Positions 1 to 11,640 of a stretch of DNA of 64,000 bases are shown here, in pieces (position 1 is the first letter of the stretch; the number at the start of each line of letters is the position of its first letter). The position numbers and the translations under genes were made by a program. The stretch comes from Limnanthes douglasii subsp. nivea (Eukaryota; Streptophyta; Magnoliopsida; Brassicales; Limnanthaceae). Location of the stretch: contig JAUPFV010000001.1 of NCBI GenBank assembly GCA_036936605.1, positions 315,534,809-315,598,808 on the forward strand, read 5' to 3'. The notes below the pieces were generated by a model. The model had not been told where the DNA came from. It worked only from the letters and a program-made list of their open reading frames with translations, and searched no databases.

Positions 1-1
1 C

Positions 2-1351
2 CGCAAACGATGCTCTGTTGTCTGCAAGCGGTGGTTACAAGTTGACGGCCAGAGCCGACACCGAATCGCGCTCAACGCGCAATCGGAGATCCTTACTTTG
101 CTGCCGTCGATCTTCGCTCGATTCGACTCCGTCACGAAACTCGCTCTCCGTTGCGATCGGAAGGCAATCAGTTTGAACGATGAAGCGCTGATCTTCATCT
201 CGCTCCAGTGTCGGAATCTGACGCGACTAAAGCTCCGTGGATGCCGGCAAGTCACCGATCTAGGTATGGAATCATTCGCTAAAAACTGTAAGAGCTTAAA
301 GAAGCTCTCATGCTGTTCGTGCGATTTCGGTGCAAAAGCCTTGAACGCCGTCCTGGAGCAATCAGCGAATCTGGAGGAGCTATCGGTGAAGAAACTCAGA
401 CAAATCCATGACAAACTCCCGATACATCCTGGAGCTGCAGCTTTATCGCTGAAATCGATCTGCTTGAAAGAGCTAGTCACCGGTCAGTCTTTTGAATCCC
501 TAGTTACTGAATCCAAAAATTTGAAAACCTTGAAAATCATTCGATGTTTTGGTGATTGGGATAACGTATTGAAAACAATAGGAAACAAAAACAGTAAAGT
601 TACCGAAATTCATTTAGAGAGACTTCAAGTTAGCGATACAGGACTTTATGGAATCTCGAAAATCCCAAATATCGAAATTCTGCACTTAGTGAAAATCCCT
701 GAATCTTCTAATTTAGGGTTGATTAGTATAGCTGAACGTTGTAAGCTTATAAGAAAGCTTCACATTGATGGATGGAGAACTAATAGGATTGGAGATGAAG
801 GTTTGATAGCTGTAGCCCAAAACTCTATGAATCTGCAGGAGCTTATATTACTAGGTGTTAGTGCTACTGGCTTGAGCTTATCCGCCATAGCTACTAACTG
901 TTTAAAACTCGAAAGGTTAGCTATTTGTGGTAGCGAAACCGTCGGTGACGATGAAATTGCCTGCATCGCGTCGAAATGCGTTGCATTGAGGAAGTTCTGT
1001 ATCAAAGGGTGTCCGATAACTGACATTGGAATCGAATCCATCTGTTATGGTTGCCCTAATTTGGTGAAACTTAAAGTAAAGAGATGTAAGAAAGTCAGTG
1101 TTGAAGTTGGGGAGTGGTTAAGGGATCAAAGGAGGACTTTGGTGGTGAATTTGAATGATGTGGAGGTCGAGACCGGTGGTGTTCAAGAAATTGCCCTGGC
1201 AGAGGGACCAGGTGGTGGTTCTACTGGTAGGATAGCATTGTTCAGGGCTGCAATATTAGCCTTTTTGGCGAATAGGAATATCACGGTGGCTTGTGTTTCA
1301 AGAAGGTTGAATAATATCGATGATAATAGTTATACAGGTAACAACATTTGA
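2..1351 (+). CDS. VFB2-like: F-box/LRR protein of the VFB/SKIP2 family, 5' end outside the window
   Basis: The reading frame is open from base 2, so the gene enters from the left edge and the true start is not visible. The first residues (RKRCSVVCKRWLQVDGQSRH) match the end of an F-box and its linker in the plant VFB/SKIP2 group. They are followed by about 12-14 leucine-rich repeats (for example LTRLKLRGCRQVTDLGMESFA and LERLAICGSETVGDDEIACIA) up to roughly residue 390, then a non-repeat tail with AEGPGGGSTGR. Family members act as substrate receptors in SCF ubiquitin ligases, where the F-box binds the ASK/SKP1 adaptor and the LRRs bind the target. No stop or frameshift occurs, and the visible part is intronless as in this family. 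The assignment to VFB2 rather than a paralogue rests on the neighbouring PTEN2 gene and is inference. Confidence 0.9.
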   Translation, partial: RKRCSVVCKRWLQVDGQSRHRIALNAQSEILTLLPSIFARFDSVTKLALRCDRKAISLNDEALIFISLQCRNLTRLKLRGCRQVTDLGMESFAKNCKSLKKLSCCSCDFGAKALNAVLEQSANLEELSVKKLRQIHDKLPIHPGAAALSLKSICLKELVTGQSFESLVTESKNLKTLKIIRCFGDWDNVLKTIGNKNSKVTEIHLERLQVSDTGLYGISKIPNIEILHLVKIPESSNLGLISIAERCKLIRKLHIDGWRTNRIGDEGLIAVAQNSMNLQELILLGVSATGLSLSAIATNCLKLERLAICGSETVGDDEIACIASKCVALRKFCIKGCPITDIGIESICYGCPNLVKLKVKRCKKVSVEVGEWLRDQRRTLVVNLNDVEVETGGVQEIALAEGPGGGSTGRIALFRAAILAFLANRNITVACVSRRLNNIDDNSYTGNNI

Positions 1352-2195
1352 AGGATCAATTTGTGTGTATTTTGGCTTTGGTTGCTTGTATTATTCTGGA
1401 ATTTTACAGGACACATGTTTTGTAACTATATTAATAGCTATTTCAATTTTTTTGTTTATCTTTATGGGTTAGAAACTTAACTTAGAATGTTTGTTAACAT
1501 TTGAATGATGATGACTTGTGTATGAGATAATGATTGGGTTTGGGTCTCCAGTTGGTTGGTCGTCACATATTAAATTTGAATTTTCAATATTCAATGGTCA
1601 AGAAATGTGATTAAATGGCAAACTGGCATGAAATTGTTTAGATTTATTAGATGACAGAATCCTTGACATTATTAATTTGACAAACCACTACTTGTTTATT
1701 CTTAAATGGCAAAATTTTTGTTTGATGGTTTTTTTTTCTATTTATCATTTTTATTTTAAATTTTAAAAATATAAAATTATAATTAACATTTTAAAAAAAT
1801 TTGGTTATGAAGTTATATTAGGATACAATACAATATAGTAAAAGATGATGTATCCGAATGGAGGTGATCTATCTTTATGTATCACATGTTGACATGCTCA
1901 ATAAATTTCCTCTTCTTTGTTTCGTTCCAATGCAAAATTCATATTTTCATCTAAAAACTAAAAAATTGACGGAAAAAGAGGCAACACAAGGTAAGTAAAC
2001 ATAAAACAAATTTGAGCGAAAACGATATAGCATTATAGATGAAAATTGATATAAAAATTAACATGAAGAATATACCCTATTTTCTTTTACAATGTTTTTT
2101 ACTGAATAATTTTCAATCAAAAGAATGAAACAATCTCATGATACAAAGCTGAGGGCGCTTCTACACAATGTTCACCATAGGATTTTTGTAACACA
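1352..2195. other. 3' UTR of the F-box gene and convergent intergenic DNA
   Basis: AT-rich DNA between two genes that converge. It must contain the 3' UTRs and poly(A) sites of the F-box gene (+) and the PTEN2 gene (-). I see no ORF, tRNA or repeat with recognisable identity. Confidence 0.6.
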
Positions 2196-5100
2196 TTATT
2201 CGCTTTCGTAATCATCTTCATCCCCGAAAGAGAACACCGATGCATCAGCGGCTATAGATTTGATATTGTTTGCCCCGACAGATTCTATATCTGGCATCTC
2301 AGTACGCGAGGGAGGTTGATTAGTTCCAAAACTTGATCTATTCAAAATGTTGTCTTGTTTTTGTTCCTTTTCTTTTAGTGAGAGATTACCCATTTCCCTC
2401 GTGAAAGACCGAGTTTGCTCGGTTGCATTGACTTGGGTTTGCCTGGTGGTTGGGGTTTCAGACTCTTCTCCGTCACTATCAGAGAAAACATCGTCGTTCT
2501 CTTCGGTACTGGTAACTTTACTTTGTTTGGTATTTGTAGTGGCTCCGGATTTCATATGACTCGAGTTGCTTTCAGAATTTTGGATTGAAGATTCCGGTTG
2601 AGATGTTGTTGCTGGAGTAGGATCGTTGTAGTCCACCAGTAGAATCTCAACCTGTAATCCGGGAGAAGGTAGTTTCCTCTACAAAACACAAAAAAAATAG
2701 CATCGAGTAGGCTTAAAATCATAAATTAGTCATTCACATATCAAACATATCATCTCTGGTCCTCGGGAGACTAGTGTGTAATTTTAGTAACTTAGGGAGT
2801 AACTTCTTTAGATTAAAGGACTAGTGATTTTAAAAATTCGGATACTACTAGTGTTACATCTGATAAACGATGGACTAATTTCAACAACGTGATATACTAA
2901 AGAAACTAACCAGCATTCCGAAGTGCATCAAGTATAAAAAGCAGGAAACGAAAACAACGGTAATAGATAATGTCGGGCAAAGCACTCAAAACTAGTTCTT
3001 CTAATGAAATGCAGGTTCATGTTTGGAAACACATATCAGAAACTAATTTGAACATAAAAGATAAAGCCAAAAAGTATAGGAAAAATAAAATTTAGAGCAT
3101 ATTAGGTATTGTTGTATAGATACTGCACAAAAAGATTTTTCTTAGTTAAAATTTCAGGGAAAAGCATGGTGTAATTTTCTTTTGTCAAAAAATTGCTGTT
3201 GAATATAATCGACCCATTTGCGAAGAATATATAAACATTGATAATTTGAACATTTATGTTCTATGAATTCCACGCAGATGTTTTCAAGCAAATAGGTTCG
3301 GGAGCTTGTATAAGTTCGATGAAGTATTTACCTTTTCATAACCATCAAGATCAGAAGTGCTAAGTATAATTTTGTTCTGTGTCATTGATGTGTTTAACCA
3401 GCTGCAGATAGAAAAGAGATTCATTCTATACGGTTTAGATATGGAATGATCGTAAAATCTAGAAAAGAGACTCATTCTATACGGTTTAGATATGGAATGA
3501 TCGTAAAATCTAGAAAAGAGACTCCTTCTATACGGTTTAGATATGGAATGATTGTAAAATCTTCCTAATATGCTATAGAAAGAAGCTAACTCCTTTTTCT
3601 GCCAACAGGGAACTACCCTCCATATTCTAAGCAGGAACCAAAGTTCATGAGAACCCCAACAGTATATTATGTTTGTGTTCAAGAAGTTGCAGAGTAAAAG
3701 AAAACAGAGAATTTACAAACCAGTAAAAATCTCCATGGTAATCTTGGAATAGGACTTTGAAGTCCCCGGCCAGTTTTGTCAGACCAGGCTCGCCAGGTAA
3801 AGCAAATACAACTGTTCCTTTTCTGGGTGCCTTTATCCAGAAATCTTCTGGCTGCACAATAGAAATGTGTTAGCACTAGAAAGATGCAAATACAATATAA
3901 CTACATAAACCAATGAGAAAAGGGAAAATAAAATATTTACCCCCAAATTCTTAGTTTTTGGATGACTTTTTGTCGAAAACAAAACCCCTGCGAAAGAGGT
4001 AAAAAATTCTCAAATCACAACTGAAGTTATGAAAGAATTCTATACAAGGTAAAACCTCACTAAGATTATTTAAAAAAGGGACTAGAAAAGCGAAGGAGGA
4101 AACAAAGTTCAAAGCGTACCACTATGATCGGAGATAACAATCATTGGCCTTATCCAGTAAGGACAATTGAGAATTCGAAACCCTCTAAGCATGCACCTGT
4201 ACGACCATGAACTTAGCCAGATCTGAAAGTCCAACAGAGACATGCTTATAAAGATGAGATACATGCATACCTACGTCCAGGTGGAATTTCTCCGTGGAAT
4301 CTTGTTAAGATGTGGTCATAATACTTGACATACCTCTGAAGAAAAAAATTATATATAATAGTTGATGAGGGTTTGTCAATGCGGAAGTGAAGGCTTAGAA
4401 GGTAATGTTATGTAAAAGTAATGACTGACAATCTGACTTGGAAGAGTTAAAGCCTTTCCGTCCACACATCTTTTATCGTTATAGTAAGCCATGGCCTCCT
4501 CGGCTGTCGGAAAGAACTATAGAGACAGAAAATAGTGTAATAACGAACAGGGAGACAATTAGTTCTATAGCCCAAAAGAAGGAAATAAACACCATATAAT
4601 AATATTTTAATACCTTAAGGTGTAGAAGAAGACTACAAATCATTAATCCTGTTCTTGCAATACCAGCCTTGCAATGAACAACCACCACATTTTGAATGTC
4701 CTCCTTCAACCATGTATAGGCACTTTGACAAAATGATGGTATAAGTTGAATAGGTGGACAGTTATGGTCATTAAATGGGAAGCAAGCAACCTGGAAGACC
4801 ATCAAAGTTGTGGTTTTAAACATAAATTGCATTGTATTCGGGCATCTGAATTTTTAGTTTACTGAAAAAAGGCCATTTTAATATTTGCACTAAAAGTAAT
4901 ACTCCAAAACCATAAATGGATCAGAAAAACAAAGAAATTGACCGCATGAGACCTGACATAGATATTAAGTGAATTCACGATCATAAGATAAAGATAAGCA
5001 GTTGTAATGCAAAACCTACACCTGTCCTTGAGGACAAATACATAAACTTGAGTGTGATTGTAATTATAAGGTTTTGATGATTTACGAAATGTAAGGTTCA

Positions 5101-7141
5101 ACTCGGTATATCTTGAAGCAGAAATTTCATGGTGTAATTTGAACTTCACCCTTACATATATCAATATTATCAAGATCCAATATAATCAAAGACTGTGACT
5201 AGTAAAGATGAAAACCACACCTTCCCGCCGAACCGTGAGGCGTCATACAGCCTCTCTGAGCATAGATTATATACTTTGTATTTTCCCTGCATATATAGGT
5301 GATGATTTGAGAAACAAAGAACGATAATATGATCAATGGAAAAGAGATTGGCAACTAAGCCAGCCAGAATCACCAATATGATTTTGGTAATTGACAGATT
5401 AGTCTATGGAGTTACCTACTTGAACAAATAGATTCCTATAGTCTTGAGGTCACTAGAGAATCAGAGGCATATATATCACCAGCTTCTTTTATGTAATTCT
5501 CAGGACAAACGTTTTAGAATATTTGTAAACGCATTTCTAAATTACACAAAGGAAATCAGTGTATGCTATGATAGACGATGATCGCAGTTCCTCCATTCTT
5601 GACAAAAGAAGAAAGTTTAATATTCTTTGCATTAGAGACTTGCCTTGTGGTGAGTCTCAAAAAACTTTATCACTTCTTCCATATGATTCCTATAGAAGCC
5701 CTGAATCAATTTTTTATATAAGAACATTGTTTAGAGATTAATTGAATCTGCCAAGTATAATTTAACTTCAAACCAATTATCTAACCTCAAAATATCCAAA
5801 GAGCCCAGAACTTAAATCACCAGCAGGGAATCCCATTGCAATTATATTCTCAGTGATATAGGTCATATCCAGGTCAAATCCTCCCTCCTGCATATCAAAC
5901 ATGAAGCCAGATATGTCACGAATGGCAGAATATATGGAATTTTGATCCGCTAAAATCGAATGAGATACCAGCAACCAAGCGATCTGAAAGTTACTAGCTC
6001 TTAGTTTTTTAATAAAAAAAAACTTTTAAAATATAGGTGGCTGCTTTGCCATGAAGCAACAGGAGGTAACCATGATTCTTGTTTATTTGTAAGGAAACAA
6101 TATGTGATACACGTTCATTTATCTGAAAAAAACTATCTTACATGACTTCATGTAAGAACTGGAGTGAGGATGTTTATTTCTGTAATGAAACTTTAGTTCA
6201 GATTGAGAATTTTGATAAATCTAAGTCACCAAGCAATGTTGCACGCATAGAAGAGTAGGAAAGCCAAATCCCTAGATACATATAAAACGGATGCAACTAA
6301 AATTGAAAAGAAATATGATTTTTGAATTTCTAACTAAAAGAAAAGCAAGCTATTTATTTTTTTGACAATAAGCTACCTGGTATCTTCGTTTGTTTTGAGA
6401 GACAAGGTGGCGCGCTTTGACCTGAACTGCTTTCACTGCACTACGGGACGAATCAACCAAACCCTTTGTGAACGACTCAAGAGAAGCACCTTGATTGTTG
6501 GTTGATGCCGTTTCAGAATTTGTTGGCAAGCGCAGCCCAATACCGCTAGCAAAACGTGCAAAAGTCGAGTTTCCAGCACTTCCGGTCTTTGAGTCTGGCT
6601 CCGGAAAGTTCAAATTTTTGGCCCATGAACTCAGTCCCGAAGCAGAAAACCGAGAGGGTGAAGATTCCTGTACTGAATTACCAACCTTGGCAGAACCTGG
6701 TGCACAAGGCACGATATCATCAGATCTGTGGGCAGGTGCTACAGTGATAACTGATGCTAAAGGTTTGACATTTTTAGCTGGCTGATGCTGGAGATTCGAC
6801 ATTCCACAAAGTTCAACCTTAGTAGCCTCAGTAGAAACCCCAGCATCTTTTGGAGAATCAGTAGCAATTACAGGTGGTTTGGCATTTTCAGTTAGCGGAT
6901 GCTGGAGGTTCGACATTCCTGAAGATTCAACCTGAGCAGCCTCCCTAGAAGCCCCAACATCAGCATCTCTAGCAGCATTAGTAGCATTTACAGGGGGTTG
7001 AGAATTAGCGACGCTAATTTGAGGTTCTGCGTTCGCAACATTAGCAGGAGGATCGGTGTTAGCAACACTATCAGGATCCTCTTTGTTGGAAGGTTTAACA
7101 GGAGGGTCTGATGATGACTCAGCAACTGTAGAGTCCATCAT
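2196..7141 (-). CDS. PTEN2: PTEN2-type phosphatidylinositol 3-phosphatase / dual-specificity phosphatase
   Basis: Twelve coding exons on the minus strand assemble in frame to 708 residues: 7141-6377, 5887-5786, 5700-5644, 5286-5221, 4790-4614, 4516-4430, 4335-4271, 4196-4120, 3987-3941, 3851-3721, 3401-3332 and 2678-2196. The catalytic P-loop HCKAGIARTG (residues about 369-378) has the required Cys and Arg. Before it lie the phosphatase segments DLDMTYITENIIAMGFPAGD and YKVYNLCSERLYDASRFGGK. After it come a C2-like domain (from CMLRGFRILNCPYWIRP through PEDFWIKAP to FYCWLNTSM) and an acidic tail with DDVFSDSDGEE and ADASVFSFGDEDDYE. Members dephosphorylate phosphoinositides at membranes. The protein is about 80-100 residues longer than Arabidopsis PTEN2 as I recall it, mainly in the N-terminal low-complexity exon. 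All introns are GT-AG except intron 3, which starts GCAAGT. Confidence 0.93.
3411..3563. repeat. 51-bp minisatellite in PTEN2 intron 10
   Basis: Three tandem copies of a 51-bp unit begin at 3411, 3462 and 3513 (core TTCTATACGGTTTAGATATG). They differ at only a few bases. The array lies inside the intron between coding exons 10 and 11 (3402-3720), and the open frame seen through it is not coding. Confidence 0.9.
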
Positions 7142-7990
7142 TCTGGCAAAAAGAACACGTGTACCTCACGGTCGAATATAATACGCAGAACTTGAAGCTC
7201 GTAAAACAACCACCACAAATATCTATGCAAAAGAAACCAAAAAAGCATGTAAGCTACAACTCTACATGTTAAATGCGTGTATCTTAACACTCAAAAAGCA
7301 ATACACGGCAGCTGCACATGTTATAAAGAGAGGCCATAATGCATGAGTCCAAATAACATCATCATTTTCTGCCTCCATCTTTGATAATAAACCAGAAATT
7401 AGTATTTCTCAAAGGGCTTTTCCTCTATCCCAAGCTTATACCGCAATGATGAAACAAACAGCTACAACTATTTTAACCACCAAATTGTACTACATTATCA
7501 TTAACTAACAAAGAAACAATAACTAAATCCCAAACAAGAACTGGCATCTCACAATCAAGTGCGATTTCATACCAACGAACTCAATTCATCAAGCCAAACC
7601 ACAATGTCAATGTTTGATGCTATTAGGCGTTATCGATTAGCGACAGGACTCATTTCGATCAAAATCGAGCTTCAGTAAACAATTTTATTCAAAAAACAAC
7701 AACAAAGGAATCGACTCACAAGCGAGATCTAAAGACGGAGAGCTAGAATATATGAAATCGCAAAGAGCTAATTGAATTTGATGAAATTCGAATATGGAAT
7801 CACTTACTGCGACGAGATTGGATCGTGAGCTCACGGTGGAGAGATTTGACGATGAAGAAAGGTGAAGAAAAATAGTCCGGTGACTTTTGGGAGTGATCGG
7901 AATTTCCCAGTGTCTCGGATTGTTTCGTTTTTGTTTGGCACCAGAATGTTTAGAATTTGGATCGCGAGATCGTGTCAACGACTTTTCTCG
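7142..7990 (-). other. PTEN2 5' leader with a probable leader intron
   Basis: On the minus strand a strong donor, GTAAGTGATT, begins at 7807. A perfect acceptor, TTTTTGCCAG, ends at 7143, one base before the start codon at 7141. This predicts a non-coding first exon ending at 7808 and a 665-base leader intron. The predicted exon lies in CT-rich DNA (about 7808-7900) typical of plant leaders. The transcription start is not visible. Confidence 0.65.
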
Positions 7991-8214
7991 CTAATACTGT
8001 TTATTTTGTTGGTCTTCAACTTTAGGGACAGACACGAGCCGAATATCGTAAAAATGAGTTCGGCTCTAATCCAAAAAACTTCCATTCGAACTCGAATTTT
8101 GATTCGATGTTAAGTTGTAAATGGTTAGAAAAACAGTTGAATACTTTAGTTGAAATATTATTTTTTCTAGTTACGAATAATTTTTTTTATAAGCTTTTGA
8201 CTATTAGCTTTCTC

Positions 8215-10725
8215 ATAATAATAACAATAGGGGAGTGATTAAAAGTATTGTCTTAGATCCATCTCAGATTTATAAGACTAGAAGTTTTATTACAACAAAT
8301 TGTCTGGTCTTTGCTGACGATGTTTTTCTGTTTTTAAATGGTTCTGTTAGAAATCTTAAAAAGATAGGTAGATTTTTATTATCTTATCAAATACTATCAG
8401 GTCAACAAATAAATTTATAGAAAACATTCTTTGTAGTGCCATCAATAATGTCTAGACCTAGAATAACAATACTCGAACACTTACTGGGTTTCCATCATTG
8501 TAGTTTACCTTTTAAACACTTAGGAATACCAATCTTCCTTAAGAATAAGAATTCTTATTATGATGAAATTATTAATAAGATTAGAATGAGTATAGACCAT
8601 TGGAATTCTAAAGCTTTATCTTTTGGAGGTAGATTAGTTTTAATCAAATCTGTTCTATTAGCTTATCCTTTATATTATATGCAGTGTATTGTTATACCTA
8701 AATCTATTATTAATAGGATAAATAAGCTCCTTAATAAATTCTTATGGGGTTACTCAGAAAGTAATAAAACAATAATATGGAAAGACTGGCTTAGTTTGTG
8801 TAAACCCTTTGATGAAAATGGTTTGAATCTGAGAGATCTTTCTTTAGTTCAAGAAGCTCTGTCTTATAAATTGTGGTTCAACTTTAGATCTAATAATACT
8901 TTATGGGCAAATTTTCTATATAATAAGTATTGTTCTAATCTACATCCTTTACAAGTTATAGCTAAGCAATCTGATTCTCTTATTTGGAAAAGAATGTTAA
9001 AAGTCAGAATTAAAGCTGAAGAACATATATATTGGGAAATAGGGATAAGGAATGTTGACTTTTACTTGAATAGATGGTTTGATAGGAATCCAATCTTTAA
9101 ATTGAACTATAATGAATCTAATACCTGGTACTCCTATACTAAGGTTAATGAGTATTGGCTTAACCACTCTTGGGATCTGGAAAAACTTAAGGAGGATATT
9201 AATAATGATTTTGTGGTTAATAAAATAGTCAGTATTAGTGTTAATCAATATAATGATGATTTGATCATCTGGAGACTCTCTACAGATGGTAGTTTCAATC
9301 CTAAACATACTCTTAAGAGCATAAGAGATAAGCATGTTCAATCCTCTTTTAAAAGGAAAATTTGGAATAGTATAATACCCACAAAATGTTTTATAACACT
9401 TTGGAGAGTTTTAAACAATCTTATTTCTGTTGATACCAATATTCAAAATAGAGGTATAAGTTTAGTCTCTAAGTGCCAATTCTGTGATGAATATGAGTCC
9501 CTTAATCACTTGTTTGTTAATTGTCCAATGATATGGAATGTATGGTTATATTTTGCTAATATTTTCAGAATTTTTGTTGGTAGACGCATGTCAATAAATC
9601 ATATAGTAAATAGATGGTTTTCTTCTTCTAAATCTAGAATACATATTAGATCCATTATTCCTGCTTTGATAGTGTGGTCCATCTGGATGGCTAGAAATAA
9701 GAGAAAACATGAGGGTAGATTTTGTTGTGATATTACGATAATAAAGCAAGTTAAGTCTATGCTGTTTTGTCTAGATAGATCATCTTTGTTAAGAAGGAAG
9801 CATTGGAGACATGATATGTATATAGCTAAAGAATTAGATTGTTACAATCATAGTTCAGATGATAAAACTAGTTTATATATTAAATGGCATCCCCCTGCTA
9901 TTAATAGGCTCAAGCTTAACTGTGATGGTTCTTCATTGTATAATGGTGAATCTAGCAGTGGTTTTGTTTTGAGAAATCATAGTGGTAAGTTGGTAGAGGT
10001 TCAGGGTCTCTTGATAGGAAAGAATTCTCCTATTGTTGCTGAATCTTTAGCCTTATTATATGGGTTACAATACTGTTGTAGGAACAATCTGACTGATATT
10101 GACATTGAAACTGATTCTCTTCAATTATTTAATATGATAGCCTACAATAAGTGCCCTTGGTATCTATCTAAAGCATTATCATGTTGTAGAAATTTGTTTT
10201 CTTCAAAGATGACTTTAAAACATGTGTTTAGGGAAGAAAATGTAGCCTCGGATTAGATAGTTAAGTATGCTTTGGAAAAAAAGCAGGACTGTTCTTTCAA
10301 TGGACTGAACTGTCCTAGCCCTTTCAATGCTATTCTTTTGTTAGAAAGCTTGAATTTGGGCTACTTTAGATTCTCGGACTAACTCTTATGGCAGGTTTCT
10401 ACCTCACCTTTGTTTCGTTTTCTCTATACAGGTATATAACAAGGAGGCTCAGGGAGTAAGATGAATCTTATCAGAAATTGGAAGAAGATACAGCTTGGTG
10501 ATCTGAAAGATGGTGTTCACGATCCAACAACAAGAAATTTGAAGATTCAACAAGAATGTTATCTTAGAAGTCAATGTAGGATCAAGATCCAACTGTAATG
10601 TCAATACTCTAAGTATCTGTTAGCTTAGAGATTTCAAACATAGATCTCAAACATTGATTGTAATATTCTTTTCTACATCAATAAAATGTTTGTGTTTTGC
10701 CAAAAAAATAATAATAATAACAATA
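8215..10725 (+). mobile_element. 5'-truncated L1-type LINE with target-site duplication
   Basis: The insertion is bounded by identical 15-bp direct repeats, ATAATAATAACAATA, at 8215-8229 and 10711-10725. Inside are the C-terminal half of ORF2, a 3' UTR with AATAAA near 10680 and a short A-rich 3' end. The 5' part (endonuclease and most of the RT) is missing, the usual outcome of target-primed reverse transcription. The duplication lies in a short AAT-rich tract, so its exact edges carry some ambiguity. The element sits just upstream of the divergently oriented PTEN2 gene. Confidence 0.9.
8232..10382 (+). pseudogene. LINE ORF2 C-terminal half (RT thumb, zf-RVT, RNase H)
   Basis: One frame runs through the whole stretch, broken only by two TAG codons at 8418-8420 and 10254-10256. 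The order is the RT box LVFADDVFLF; the LSFGGRLVLIKSVLLAYPLYYM region typical of plant L1 elements; a zf-RVT-like zinc motif (CQFCDEYESLNHLFVNCP); IVWSIWMARNKRKHEG; and an RNase H domain (LKLNCDGSS, then AESLALLYGLQYC, then IETDSL). The rest of the frame is open to 10382. The only defects are two stops, so the copy looks fairly young apart from the 5' truncation. It cannot encode an active ORF2. Confidence 0.9.
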
Positions 10726-11228
10726 ATATCAGAATTTTATTTGGGTTGGGTATCGAATACGAATACACATGTATCAGTCCCCACTCGTCCTGCTGCGATC
10801 TATATTTAGAGTCACGGCGAAATTTTTCACAATTAGTCGTTCCACCTTAGGCAAACTCTTAGATGTGTATCTCAAATTAGCGAACATGTCATAGGTAATT
10901 TTTATCATATTCGGCCAACTACTGATTTTGATTGGGTAGCATTCTAACCCGATTCACCTATCTAATTAAATTCTTTCTAACTATAAATCCTTAATTTTGC
11001 ATTTTACCCAAATTAATTTTTAAAATTTTAAAACTTAAGTTTACTTGTTTAGTTCGTTCTTTTAAAAAAAATTGTGATATTTTGTAGTTTATTCTAAAAA
11101 ACTTAGTTTTCCTTAACTCAATTTTCTTTTACATAAATAGCGTTTACACAATATAATGGATTAAAAAAATGGAGATTTTTATCTTTTAGGGAGAGGAAAA
11201 AACAGTTAAGAGCTTCACAAGTTCAAAG
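10726..11228. other. AT-rich spacer
   Basis: Between the LINE and the histone pseudogene I find no coding frame or repeat that I recognise. Before the LINE inserted, this DNA was presumably contiguous with the PTEN2 upstream region. Confidence 0.4.
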
Positions 11229-11640
11229 ATGACACGTACCAAGCAAACTGCACGTAAGTCTACTGGAGGAAAAGTTTCCGGAAAACAACTTGCTACCAAG
11301 GCTGCCAGGAAGTCTGTGCCAACGACCTGTGGAGTCAAAAAGCCTCACCATTACCGTCCTGGAACAGTTGCACTCCGTGAAATTCTGCAAGTACCAGAAG
11401 AGTATTGAACTGCTCATCAGGAAACTCCCATTTCAGAGGCTTGTTCGTGAGATAGCCCAAGACTTCAAGACCGATCTCCGTTTCCAGAGCCATGTTGTTC
11501 TTGCACTACAGGAGGCAAATGAGACCTATTTGGTGGGTCTTTTTTAAGACACTAACTTGTGTACCATCCATGCCAAGCGTGTGACAATAATACCCAAGGA
11601 TATCTAGTTGGCCAGGAGGATCAGAGGGGAGCGAGCTTAG
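11229..11640 (+). pseudogene. Processed histone H3.3 pseudogene
   Basis: The start [15 protein letters not shown] is followed by an intronless H3 reading frame that ends with RRIRGERA and a stop at 11638-11640. It carries the plant H3.3 marks TT near position 31, Y at 41 and SHVVLAL (H87, L90), not the H3.1 residues. A one-base insertion near 11382 (ATTCTGCAAG where ATTCGCAAG is expected) shifts the frame. GLF is then followed by TAA in place of the conserved Glu codon, and a later TAG replaces the Gln of KDIQLA. KAPRKQ has become KVSGKQ. Plant H3.3 genes carry introns, so the intronless body suggests a retrocopy. No clear poly(A) tail or target duplication was found. Confidence 0.93.

Noticed and set aside
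7685..8113. Short ORFs on both strands next to the PTEN2 leader
   Set aside because: They overlap the predicted non-coding first exon and show no domain or splice context.
8997..9341. 114-residue minus-strand ORF
   Set aside because: Antisense to LINE ORF2 zinc/RNase H region.
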